64,000 nt of DNA from Corynebacterium felinum. GTDB taxonomy: Bacteria > Actinomycetota > Actinomycetes > Mycobacteriales > Mycobacteriaceae. The position numbers were made by a program, and so were the translations under genes. The notes beneath the pieces are model-generated. The model made no database searches. It was not told the DNA's origin and saw only the letters and a list, made by a program, of their open reading frames with translations. Location of the stretch: the NCBI RefSeq assembly GCF_030408755.1, contig NZ_CP047209.1, positions 2,294,001-2,358,000 of the forward strand, given 5' to 3'. This document shows positions 27,687-35,700 of the stretch, one piece after another. The stretch's first letter is position 1, and every line of letters starts with the position of its first letter.

Positions 27687-29129
27687 ATGCTCACGCTATC
27701 CAACGTCTCCATCCACGACGTCGTCACTAGCCTCAACCTCTGCATCGCGCCGGGGCAACGGCTTGGGCTCATCGGCGAGTCTGGGTCTGGGAAAACGTTA
27801 ACCGCGCTGTCGATCATGCGACTGATCGACTCCGATGGTGAGATCACCTTCCACGATCAGAAGCTTCATGAGCTCAGCGAACGCCAACTGTGCAGTATTC
27901 GGGGTAAGAAGATCGCCATGATCTTCCAAGAACCCATGACGGCGCTGAATCCGCTGATGACCATCGGTGCGCAGCTTTCAGAAGCCATCCGGATTCACGA
28001 GCCGGTGTCGCGGCGCGTAGCTCAGCAGCGAGCTATGGAATTGCTGGCACGTGTGGAACTTGCCGATCCTGCTTTTATGCGCCGCTACCCACACGAGTTG
28101 TCTGGTGGTCAGCGGCAACGCGTGCTCATTGCCATGGCGGTGGCACATAAACCTGACGTGTTGATCTGCGACGAGCCGACGACGGCCTTGGATGTCACTA
28201 GTCAACGCGCGATCATCGACTTGATTTTGAAGGTGGTGGCTGAGAATAACACCGCGCTGTTGTTTATCACTCACGATCTCGGTTTGGTGGCTCGTACTTG
28301 TGACGATGTGGTGGTTTTGAAAAAGGGCGTGGTGGTTGAGCGTGGCCCTGTGGCACAGGTGCTTCACGCTCCGAAGCATGAATACACCAGAATGTTGGTA
28401 GAAGCCTCGAAGTTGCCTCAAGCGCGTGCTCGGTCGGAGTTTGGCCCGGAGCTAATCCGATTGGAGAATGTGTCCAAGCGCTTCCACCGTTCCTTTGAGG
28501 CTGTCAAGGATGTGAGTATCTCGGTTTCTCGCGGGCAGCGTGTAGGCATTGTGGGGGGTTCGGGTTCAGGCAAGACTACTGTGTTGAAGATGATTGCGGG
28601 CTTGGAAAAGCCCACCAGCGGTACGGTGCAGTGTGCTGCCGATTTACAGATGGTGTTTCAAGACCCCTATGGTTCGTTGAATCCTCGGATGCGGGTGGGC
28701 GACATTATTGCTGAGACGTTGCCTTCCTATGATCCGGTGCGAGTGAATGAAGTGTTGACGCAGGTGGGCTTGGAACCTGCGATGGCGCAGCGTTTTCCTC
28801 ATGAGTTTTCTGGTGGGCAACGCCAGCGTATTTCCTTAGCTCGTGCGATTGCTCCACGACCGGCAATTCTCTTGGCCGATGAGCCGGTGTCGGCCTTAGA
28901 TGTAAGTGTGCGCAAAAAGGTGCTGGCACTGTTGGATGAGTTGGTGAGTGAATACGATCTGACCTTGGTTTTTGTTTCCCACGATATGGATGTTGTGCGC
29001 AGTGTCTGCACTGATGTGGTGGTGATGTGTGACGGTGTTGTGGTGGAGCAAGGCGTGGTGGAAGAGGTGCTTGATTCACCTGCTCATCCTTATACACGGT
29101 CGTTGATTGATGCGGTTGTGCACTTGTAG
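27687..29129 (+). CDS. Peptide ABC transporter ATPase, two fused nucleotide-binding domains
   Basis: A 480-residue protein with two complete ABC ATPase domains, equivalent to a DppD-DppF fusion. First domain: GESGSGKT Walker A, LSGGQRQRVLIAMAVA signature, CDEPTTALD Walker B. Second domain: GGSGSGKTT, FSGGQRQRISLARAIA, LADEPVSALD. The fusion means a single polypeptide provides both catalytic sites. It starts two bases after the second permease and ends the operon. Confidence 0.94.
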   Translation: MLTLSNVSIHDVVTSLNLCIAPGQRLGLIGESGSGKTLTALSIMRLIDSDGEITFHDQKLHELSERQLCSIRGKKIAMIFQEPMTALNPLMTIGAQLSEAIRIHEPVSRRVAQQRAMELLARVELADPAFMRRYPHELSGGQRQRVLIAMAVAHKPDVLICDEPTTALDVTSQRAIIDLILKVVAENNTALLFITHDLGLVARTCDDVVVLKKGVVVERGPVAQVLHAPKHEYTRMLVEASKLPQARARSEFGPELIRLENVSKRFHRSFEAVKDVSISVSRGQRVGIVGGSGSGKTTVLKMIAGLEKPTSGTVQCAADLQMVFQDPYGSLNPRMRVGDIIAETLPSYDPVRVNEVLTQVGLEPAMAQRFPHEFSGGQRQRISLARAIAPRPAILLADEPVSALDVSVRKKVLALLDELVSEYDLTLVFVSHDMDVVRSVCTDVVVMCDGVVVEQGVVEEVLDSPAHPYTRSLIDAVVHL

Positions 29130-29552
29130 CGTTGAGAAGTGCTGTGAGTTTGACCTGTCACCTGCCCCATCTGTGATCAGCGGTGGTGCCCAAGGGTGGA
29201 GTGTGGTGTGTGGTGAAATATACACAGATTCGGAAACATTTGTCTATGCGCTACCGATAGGATATATGCTGTTGCTTATCGTTGGCTAAGAGTACACCCA
29301 AAGAAGCACAGGGGCTCCATGCCCCGAGTCACCGTGACGAAACCGCATTTTCCTGCTCTTTTCATGGCAAATGCTCGAATCGGGAATAGTATCCTGATGC
29401 TGAGTGTTTGATAAAGAAACGGGTGTTCTTGTGTCTATCTTTCGCCATCGAGACGCACACCGGCTCATTGTTCTTGAAGATTTCGTGGCTGCGAGGGGTT
29501 TCCTGCGCCTGCACTGCGGAGTCTTGCGTGATTTGAATTGTGAAAGAGTTCT
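29130..29552. other. Intergenic region (423 bp) before a mycolyltransferase gene
   Basis: No gene supported. It should hold the promoter of the downstream mycolyltransferase. GGAAAC at 29232-29237 with CGAT 17 nt later (29255) is a possible ECF-type promoter on the plus strand, but it is far from the start codon. Otherwise nothing notable. Confidence 0.45.
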
Positions 29553-30743
29553 ATGAAGTTGAAGAAATTTAAAGCAGTCCTTGCCTGCTCTATTGTTGCC
29601 TCCGTGGGTGTTTTCGGTGCAGCCCCAGCTTATGCGGGCTCTAGTGAGGATGAGTTGGTGCTAAGTGGTTCAACTCAATCACTGTTCCAGAATTTGGTCA
29701 CAAGTTTGGCTAATAGCCCGAGTTCTTCGGGTGCTCGCGTGGATCGTGTGCTGGGTTTCTTTAATGCGCTGGGTTCGTCGGGGGATCGGCGTTTGCCAGG
29801 ACCGCTGACTTCTTCTGATTCGGACTACCCCAAAGCGACTGATGTGTCAATTACTTCGGTGGAGTTGGTTAAACGGGAATCTGATCCTTATATTGATCAT
29901 CCCCGTGTGGAGCGCTGGTTTGTGGCCTCTGCTGCGATGCAACGTGTGATTCCAGTGTCGGTGCTTTTGCCTGCCGACGCCGACTCGCCCGCCCCGCACG
30001 TCTATCTGTTGGACGGTATTTCGGCGACGGATCGTTCGGGCTGGTTGCGCCATGCGAAGATTCACGAGAAGTTTGCTGATGAGCAGGCAATGTTTGTCAT
30101 GCCGCTAGAGGCCAATGGTTCGCTGTATGCGGATTGGAATCACCACGATCCGGCCTTGGGCTTGATGAAGTGGGAGACGTTTTTGAGCAAGGAGCTTCCA
30201 CAGGTGATGGAGGCGAATTCGAATTTCAATGGCAAGCGCGCCATTGGTGGCTTGTCGATGGGTGGCGGTTCGGCGGTGCGTACTGCGGCGAAGCACCCTG
30301 ATGTTTTCCACGCTACCTTTGGTTTGTCGGGTTGTTATTCCACTGTGGATCCGATTGGTTTGACCATTACGAACATTATGGTGCGTTCGCGTGGTGGTAA
30401 TCCGGCGAATATGTGGGATGAGCAGCAGATGCGGGAGAATGATCTCACGTTGAATCCTGAGGGTTTGAAAGATATGCCGATTTATCTGTTTACTGCTGAC
30501 GGCATGATCAGTGAGCGTGATAAGGAACTGACGAAGAACAGCGCTTTCTATGTTCTGCCTGCTGGTTCCGTGTTGGAGCAGGGTACTCATTTCTGTACTC
30601 AGAAGCTGGAGCAGGCGATGATTGATCATGGGATGACTCATCAGAAGGTGGTGTATCAGGTCGGCGGTGTGCATGACTGGGATTTGTTTAATACCCAGAT
30701 TGTTCCCGCGTGGGAGTATGTCAAGCCTTTCGTGACCAGCTAA
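29553..30743 (+). CDS. Mycolyltransferase (antigen 85-type esterase), copy 1
   Basis: A 396-residue secreted enzyme of the family that transfers corynomycolate from trehalose monomycolate to trehalose or arabinogalactan. The signal peptide ends at about AYA/GSS (residue 28). The nucleophile Ser is in IGGLSMGGGSAVR, followed by GLSGCYS, a conserved Cys in GTHFCTQKLEQAM and the catalytic His in GGVHDWDLF. VERWFVASAAMQRVIPVSVL marks the first core strands. One of five paralogues in the window; specificity between trehalose, arabinogalactan and protein acceptors is not predictable here. Confidence 0.92.
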   Translation: MKLKKFKAVLACSIVASVGVFGAAPAYAGSSEDELVLSGSTQSLFQNLVTSLANSPSSSGARVDRVLGFFNALGSSGDRRLPGPLTSSDSDYPKATDVSITSVELVKRESDPYIDHPRVERWFVASAAMQRVIPVSVLLPADADSPAPHVYLLDGISATDRSGWLRHAKIHEKFADEQAMFVMPLEANGSLYADWNHHDPALGLMKWETFLSKELPQVMEANSNFNGKRAIGGLSMGGGSAVRTAAKHPDVFHATFGLSGCYSTVDPIGLTITNIMVRSRGGNPANMWDEQQMRENDLTLNPEGLKDMPIYLFTADGMISERDKELTKNSAFYVLPAGSVLEQGTHFCTQKLEQAMIDHGMTHQKVVYQVGGVHDWDLFNTQIVPAWEYVKPFVTS

Positions 30744-31468
30744 AATTCCCCTTCCCTAGCACTCTTGAACACGCCGCCGATAGTTGGATTTTGGTTTCAT
30801 TCTTGGCTGGGTTTGTAAGGGTCTGATCCCACTAGCGTGTTGGGATCAGGCCCTTAAATCGCTATTGAAGTTCACATTCAAACCAATAAGGTTTTCTCAG
30901 CAGAAAACCCCTTACACTACCCCACCTGTGGTTATCAGGGTTTGGCGGTTGGAACGTCGAGACCACGCACACGGGATCGAGGGGGTGCATTCGGAATGGA
31001 TTGGGATCATGAAAATCACGCTGAACTTAAACACGTGCGTGCGTCTATGTACCGGCACACTAGGTAACCCTTAAGTTGCGACCAAGATCTACTCGCGTGA
31101 TCACAGTCGCACGGAGTGCACACATCTATGCTTTGAAGATCTTTGGGGATGGACCTATCTCATCGACAGTGTGGTGAAAACGACGACCGTGCTTTTGGCA
31201 TGCAGCTTGGCGAGCTTCATCATTGCTCCGACACTTCTTTGGGAACGGATGTCGGGCCGCCACTCAAGCGTGTGACATTGAACATATACGACCCGTCAGC
31301 TACTACGATTCCAAGAGGGACTAGGACTTAAGCACCGATACTAAAACTCCCCGTTATTAGGTTCCTGATTTCTCAGCGGAACTGGCGAGGAGCTACCCAC
31401 CCCAAGCTCAAGGAGAAGGGGGAATTGTGCTTATTTAAACACACTTGCCCTTCATTTGGTGTACGTAC
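30744..31468. other. Intergenic region (725 bp), possible decayed gene
   Basis: Holds the terminator of the preceding gene and a second small hairpin (GGTTTTCT/AGAAAACC at 30890-30909). Between about 31080 and 31330 short frames with phrases such as WGWTYLIDSVVKTTTV faintly recall a transposase integrase core, but no continuous frame exists and I would not call a family. The junction with the AT-rich segment begins near 31430. Confidence 0.35.
30817..30855. terminator. Terminator hairpin after mycolyltransferase copy 1
   Basis: A 15-bp stem with one G-U pair (AAGGGTCTGATCCCA with 30841-30855) and a 9-nt loop, 74 bp after the stop. Confidence 0.8.
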
Positions 31469-31681
31469 TTACGTCACAAACATTTCATTCATGAAGTACC
31501 GAGAATGTGATCGCTTTAAGTCCTCTTCGCTATGACTAGCTACGGTAACTAACTCAACGTCTTGATTTTCGTTACAGCGCTCACGCTTCAGTCTCTCAAG
31601 TGTAGCCTCCCGAAGGGAATTGAACGTTTCGATCGAAACAGCCCCAGTCCGCGGGTTGTATTCAATAAGGTAACCGCGCAT
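31469..31681 (-). CDS. Small protein paired with the RelA/SpoT-domain gene (70 aa)
   Basis: Starts MRGYLIEYNPRTGAVSIETF and is a charged, soluble protein of mixed strand and helix. Its ATG lies two bases after the stop of the alarmone-synthetase-like gene, with GGAAGGG as ribosome-binding site, so the two genes are coupled. AT-rich like its partner and unlike the flanks. The family is not recognised. A partner or antitoxin role is inferred only from the arrangement. Confidence 0.65.
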   Translation of the reverse strand: MRGYLIEYNPRTGAVSIETFNSLREATLERLKRERCNENQDVELVTVASHSEEDLKRSHSRYFMNEMFVT

Positions 31682-31683
31682 TT

Positions 31684-32547
31684 TTACCCTTCCCCACTTT
31701 CTGAAATCTTCAGAGCCGACAGCTTGGTATCATTGATTTGAGGCAACACTGAAGCCAGCTGATCCAACTGTCTATACATCCTAATCATAGAGTCCCTCAA
31801 AGCCCTAGCCTTATGATCTAGATCACTTGTGTTAACAGGACCTAAGTGGGGATCTTCACTCACATTTCGCTCTTGCTCAAGTGCGTAAATTTCATTAGAT
31901 TTTCCATGCATCAGACTTAATACGTTCCGAACGCTTTCATCGCACTGTTCGAGAGAATCTATATATCGAATGCCACGGCCAAAAATATCTGATGCCTTCT
32001 CGTATACATTTGCCCATTGCGCTTGCAATGCAGTCCGAAGCTGCACCTCAACCCTGCCGGCCGGAAAATCTGCATGGATATGGATTGCCCTATATCCAGA
32101 GTGTGGGCTTTCCCGTAGGTCTTTAATAACCACGCGTCTCGCACCACCATCACTAAGGGCATCTTTTAAAACTTCAGCAACCCTATATTGATCGTCTAGG
32201 TTACAGTCAAGATCGAATCGTAAACCTGCGATATCTTGTATCCTGTAAATTGGCGTCTTATCCATTCTGCAAAGCTTCTCAATAATCGTTTTTCTCATTT
32301 TTGGGCGCGCAGAAAAACGATACTTGGCAGAATAAGGCATAATTTCCTCTCCGCTAAAAGCTTCTTGGAAAGGTAAATTTTCGAATACCTTGAGCAAAAT
32401 TATCTGCGTTTCATCAATGATGGAAATATTATGCAATATGAATTGGTCAAAAACTTCTTCATCACAGACTTCCCCCTTCCGCAAGCTCCTCCCCAGCTTT
32501 TTGAGACGACTGTCTGAAATTGGACATTTTTTCTCAAGAAATGACAT
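31684..32547 (-). CDS. RelA/SpoT-domain protein (small alarmone synthetase-like, possible toxSAS)
   Basis: A 287-residue protein with a (p)ppGpp-synthetase fold. RPKMRKTIIEKLCR (81-94) with IQDIAGLRFDL (103-113) matches the RxKxxxSIxxKLxR...DIAGxR start of the domain; GYRAIHIH (151-158) holds the guanine-stacking Tyr; GRVEVQLRTALQAQWA (164-179) holds the catalytic Glu. No HD hydrolase, TGS or ACT domains are present, so it is a synthetase-only protein. Flanking helices of about 75 residues on the N side and 90 on the C side are not diagnostic. AT-rich codon use suggests acquisition. Similar single-domain enzymes act as toxins that pyrophosphorylate tRNA or make (pp)pApp. Confidence 0.85.
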   Translation of the reverse strand: MSFLEKKCPISDSRLKKLGRSLRKGEVCDEEVFDQFILHNISIIDETQIILLKVFENLPFQEAFSGEEIMPYSAKYRFSARPKMRKTIIEKLCRMDKTPIYRIQDIAGLRFDLDCNLDDQYRVAEVLKDALSDGGARRVVIKDLRESPHSGYRAIHIHADFPAGRVEVQLRTALQAQWANVYEKASDIFGRGIRYIDSLEQCDESVRNVLSLMHGKSNEIYALEQERNVSEDPHLGPVNTSDLDHKARALRDSMIRMYRQLDQLASVLPQINDTKLSALKISESGEG

Positions 32548-32864
32548 GGGTTCCCTATTTTACTATTGCCAGAAACGGCGCAAAGCACGATTCCCACTAG
32601 CACTGAAAAAAGAAGTTGAAAATCCATCCATTATGGGGAACACCTTGCGCAGTTAACGAAAGTGGAAAACTAATGAGAATAGATCGTGAGTGCAACCGAG
32701 GGGTCGATGATTCGTTCCTCGCTGTATTCAAAAAGCTCAGCGAGTGTTTCAGACAGAAGCAACTGGGCTTGTGCTTCATACTCGCTCGGCGTCACTTTTT
32801 CACGCATGCATTTCATAGTAGTCGAGCGGGGAAACAAAAGCATGATCCCCGCCACAACCACGTG
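32548..32864. other. Gap between the AT-rich module and the BASS transporter (317 bp)
   Basis: Base composition changes from AT-rich (to about 32640) back to the local average, marking the likely edge of the acquired module. The part next to 32548 should hold its promoter. A weakly supported 63-codon ORF (32670-32861) is listed separately. Confidence 0.5.
32670..32861 (-). CDS. Possible small protein or gene remnant (up to 63 aa)
   Basis: The frame begins with GTG at 32861, three bases after the BASS transporter stop; inner ATGs give a 48-residue form beginning MKCMREKVTPSEYEAQAQ. The C-terminal half is a plausible acidic helix (LLLSETLAELFEYSEERI). No family recognised and no clear ribosome-binding site. 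Codon use is compatible with a real gene, or with the 5' remainder of a longer gene cut by acquisition of the neighbouring AT-rich module. Confidence 0.3.
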   Translation of the reverse strand: MVVAGIMLLFPRSTTMKCMREKVTPSEYEAQAQLLLSETLAELFEYSEERIIDPSVALTIYSH

Positions 32865-33863
32865 CTAGTCGGCCACAAACGCCGGAACAGGCACAGCCTG
32901 CTCACGCACAGTTTTCTTCTCATCCATGCGGCGGCACAGCGCCACATACACACTGCCGGTGATGTTGTGAATCACAGCCGCCACCGCGCCCGGCAATGCA
33001 GCCTCGGGGCTGAAGAATTGTGCGGACATACCAGAAGAAAGCCCCGCTGACTGCGTACCCACCTCGGTTGCCAAGGTGCGTTTCTGGGCAGTGCCCATCT
33101 TGGTGGCATAACCGGTGAGGTAGCCGAAGATGAAACCACACACGTTGTGAATAATCACCGCGGCGAACACAATCAGGCCAATAGTTGCGAGGCGTTCGGC
33201 ATTCTTGGCTACCGCACCGAACACCACACCACCAATGCCAAGGATCGACACCCAGGGCAGGATGGGCAAAATCTTGTTCACAAAACCGTCAGCAACAAAG
33301 CGAATAACCAGCCCACCCACCACGGGGATGAGTACGGTTTGGCATAGGCTCCACGCCATTGCCCACGCATTCACTTCCGTGTGGGCATCGGCCAAGATCA
33401 GCATCAGCATGGGGGTCATGATCGGTGACACAAGGGTAGATACTGAGGTCATTGCCACAGAAAGGGCGACGTCGCCACGGCACAGGTAGGCGATCACGTT
33501 CGAGGAGGTTCCGCCGGGGACGCTGCCGAGCATGAGTAGGCCTATTGCTAGTGCGGGGTTGAGTCCTAGTAGTTTGGCCACAGCCACGGCTAACAGGGGC
33601 ATGATGACGAACTGGGCTACGACGCCGATAAGGATTGGAAGTGGCCGACGGGCTACCTGTTTGAAGTCGGGGATGGTCAGTGTCAGCCCCATGCCAAACA
33701 TGATCACCATCAGGAAGTAGGTGATGTAGCTTGTCAGTGGCAGGAAGGGTGCTGGTTGGGCAAAGGCGATCAGTGAGCCACAGATGATAAACAGCGGGAA
33801 TGCCAGCACCACGATTTTTGCTGAACGTGCTTCGGGTGCGTGGGTATCGGTGTGATTTTCCAT
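32865..33863 (-). CDS. Bile acid:sodium symporter family (BASS) transporter
   Basis: A 332-residue membrane protein with about ten hydrophobic segments. Family landmarks are FGMGLTLTIPDFKQVARRP and GLLMLGSVPGGTSSNVIAYLCRGDVALSVAMT, the conserved Gly/Ser/Asn-rich crossover region that binds sodium. In bacteria the substrates are usually organic anions such as pantoate or keto acids rather than bile acids. The N-terminus (MENHTDTHAPEARSAK) is cytoplasmic. Confidence 0.92.
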   Translation of the reverse strand: MENHTDTHAPEARSAKIVVLAFPLFIICGSLIAFAQPAPFLPLTSYITYFLMVIMFGMGLTLTIPDFKQVARRPLPILIGVVAQFVIMPLLAVAVAKLLGLNPALAIGLLMLGSVPGGTSSNVIAYLCRGDVALSVAMTSVSTLVSPIMTPMLMLILADAHTEVNAWAMAWSLCQTVLIPVVGGLVIRFVADGFVNKILPILPWVSILGIGGVVFGAVAKNAERLATIGLIVFAAVIIHNVCGFIFGYLTGYATKMGTAQKRTLATEVGTQSAGLSSGMSAQFFSPEAALPGAVAAVIHNITGSVYVALCRRMDEKKTVREQAVPVPAFVAD

Positions 33864-34212
33864 GGTGGGGTTTTAAACCTTGAATCCTCGTCGTGGGGGC
33901 ACACTAGCGATGTGTGGGAAGAAACTTCAAGCGCATCCTTATAACGAGTGGGTGTTCGTATCACAGGAAAATAAGTGCAGGGGGTGTTACGTCACGCCCA
34001 CACACGGGGCCGTTGGGCTTTCCCCTGCGCATACGGGCGTGTTGATGCCTGCTGCAGGGGTTGTGTGTGGGCGCTGTGAAGTGGTGCACGCTTTCGGGGT
34101 GTTGGAGCACCACTATTTTTGACGTAGCTCACAAATTAGTCGATCCACATACTGGGACACAACATCTCATTTTTTCGGGGGTAGTCCTATACACCCCTCC
34201 AACCGCGCCACT
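33864..34212. other. Gap (349 bp) between the BASS and alpha/beta-hydrolase genes
   Basis: Contains the promoter side of the BASS gene and one doubtful plus-strand ORF (33910-34122). From 34123 to 34212 nothing is recognised. Confidence 0.45.
33910..34122 (+). CDS. Doubtful small Cys-motif protein (70 aa)
   Basis: From the ATG at 33910 the frame reads MCGKKLQAHPYNEWVFVSQ and contains two CxxC pairs (CRGC and CGRC) about 35 residues apart, which could bind zinc. There is no clear ribosome-binding site and no family match, so it may be a chance frame. Confidence 0.3.
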   Translation: MCGKKLQAHPYNEWVFVSQENKCRGCYVTPTHGAVGLSPAHTGVLMPAAGVVCGRCEVVHAFGVLEHHYF

Positions 34213-35523
34213 TTAGTGATCGGCGATGGCGGCGTCGAGAAGCTCAAAAATACCCGCACCATCGTGACCAATCCCATCATGCTGGAAGTAGTTAGTCACA
34301 TGTAATCGCAGATCACGGTAGGTGCGCGCGGTCGCCATTGACTCTTCGAAAGGCACGAAAATATCGTCCAGATACACAGCTGCCGCCACGGTTGGGGCCT
34401 GCGCCAACCCTGCAGCATCGTAAGGCGAACGCTGCCAGTGATGCTCAGCCAGCCCCATGGCCGCATCTTTAAAGGGACGCAAAGCGGGATCTTCATCGAA
34501 CTGCCAGGGGTAGATGTGCTCACCGGTGAGGTAGAACTTGTCGGCGCGCACGGGGTCGGCGTTTTCCGCAAAACCTTCGACTTCCTCCCGCATCCGATCC
34601 GCCGCCCAGCGTGTAGCCGACCGCTGCCCCAGGTCAGCTGCTGGCATGCCCACGCCACCGTAGATCGATTCGTGAATGGCGGCGTACAGCGGTGCTGCAC
34701 CGAAGCTTAGTTGCGCCCCGAGTGCGTGCAACACGTCAGTTTTCATGCGCTTTTCGCCCCGAACAATCCGGAATGGGTCTTCGAGCAAGTATGCGAGATT
34801 CAAAAATCCTGTGCCACGCCCCAGGTTAATTCCGATCGTGCGGAAGCGGCGTGAACTCAGCCGCTCACCGGTGGGTAGTAGTTCTTCAGCATTGTCGAGA
34901 TGATGCGCAATTTCGCGAATCCGCGCATCGGCAAACGGTACTTGTTTCAGAAATTGTTCGTGGCGATACTCAAGCTTAGCGTAGGTGCTGCGGTAGAGGT
35001 CATCAGCTGTTTTATCCAGCGTGGGCAGCCCGCCGGTGAGATAAGCTGTGTCCACCGATTCGGGGTGTGCTGACAGGTAGCTGGTGATGCAGAATCCGCC
35101 GAAGCTTTGCCCAAACAGTGACCACTTCTCCACGCCCAAAGCACGGCGGAGTGCTTCGGCGTCTTCCACAATATATTCTTGGCGCAGCAATGCTAACTGC
35201 TGCGTGCTGATGCGCTCACTAACTGCGTCGATGCGGGCGCTGCGCCCAGTGCCACGCTGGTCGAGAAGCAGCAGGCGGTACTTTTTCAGCGCGGGACCCA
35301 TCCACGACCCGACGCTGGTGGGGCGGGGTGAGGGGAAGCCGGGTCCGCCTTGCAGGTACACAAGGTAGGGGTAGTTTTCGCCACCGGGTGGGATGATTTC
35401 GCGGGCGAAAAGTTCGAAAGTCTCGCCTTCAGGGTTGGTGAAGGGATCCCACGCAACGCTTAAGGTGTGTTCGATATGGGTGTGCCCGAAATAGGTGATG
35501 GGTGAAGACTGTGTATGCGTCAT
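34213..35523 (-). CDS. Proline iminopeptidase-like alpha/beta hydrolase (peptidase S33)
   Basis: A 436-residue cytosolic hydrolase. YLVYLQGGPGFPSPRP (HGGPG-type oxyanion segment), LLLLDQRGTGRSARID and the nucleophile elbow WSLFGQSFGGFCITSYL are hallmarks of prolyl aminopeptidase-type S33 enzymes; the C-terminal GIGHDGAG supplies the His. It removes N-terminal proline or acts as an esterase. The ATG at 35523 fits; no signal peptide is seen. The left end of an IS lies 177 bp upstream. Confidence 0.9.
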   Translation of the reverse strand: MTHTQSSPITYFGHTHIEHTLSVAWDPFTNPEGETFELFAREIIPPGGENYPYLVYLQGGPGFPSPRPTSVGSWMGPALKKYRLLLLDQRGTGRSARIDAVSERISTQQLALLRQEYIVEDAEALRRALGVEKWSLFGQSFGGFCITSYLSAHPESVDTAYLTGGLPTLDKTADDLYRSTYAKLEYRHEQFLKQVPFADARIREIAHHLDNAEELLPTGERLSSRRFRTIGINLGRGTGFLNLAYLLEDPFRIVRGEKRMKTDVLHALGAQLSFGAAPLYAAIHESIYGGVGMPAADLGQRSATRWAADRMREEVEGFAENADPVRADKFYLTGEHIYPWQFDEDPALRPFKDAAMGLAEHHWQRSPYDAAGLAQAPTVAAAVYLDDIFVPFEESMATARTYRDLRLHVTNYFQHDGIGHDGAGIFELLDAAIADH

Positions 35524-35700
35524 ACTTCTGTAGTGTAAACGCCACCGCGAACATCACCCACCCCCTTTGCTTCGCGCACGGGCATGCAGGTGGCGCTTCG
35601 TTCACTGCGCACACGCTTGAAGGATGAAGGTTTTCACGGTTTGCGTCGGTGAACATTCAGGGTGGTGCTGGCAGCTGACTATTTTTTAAGTGTTTGTTAG

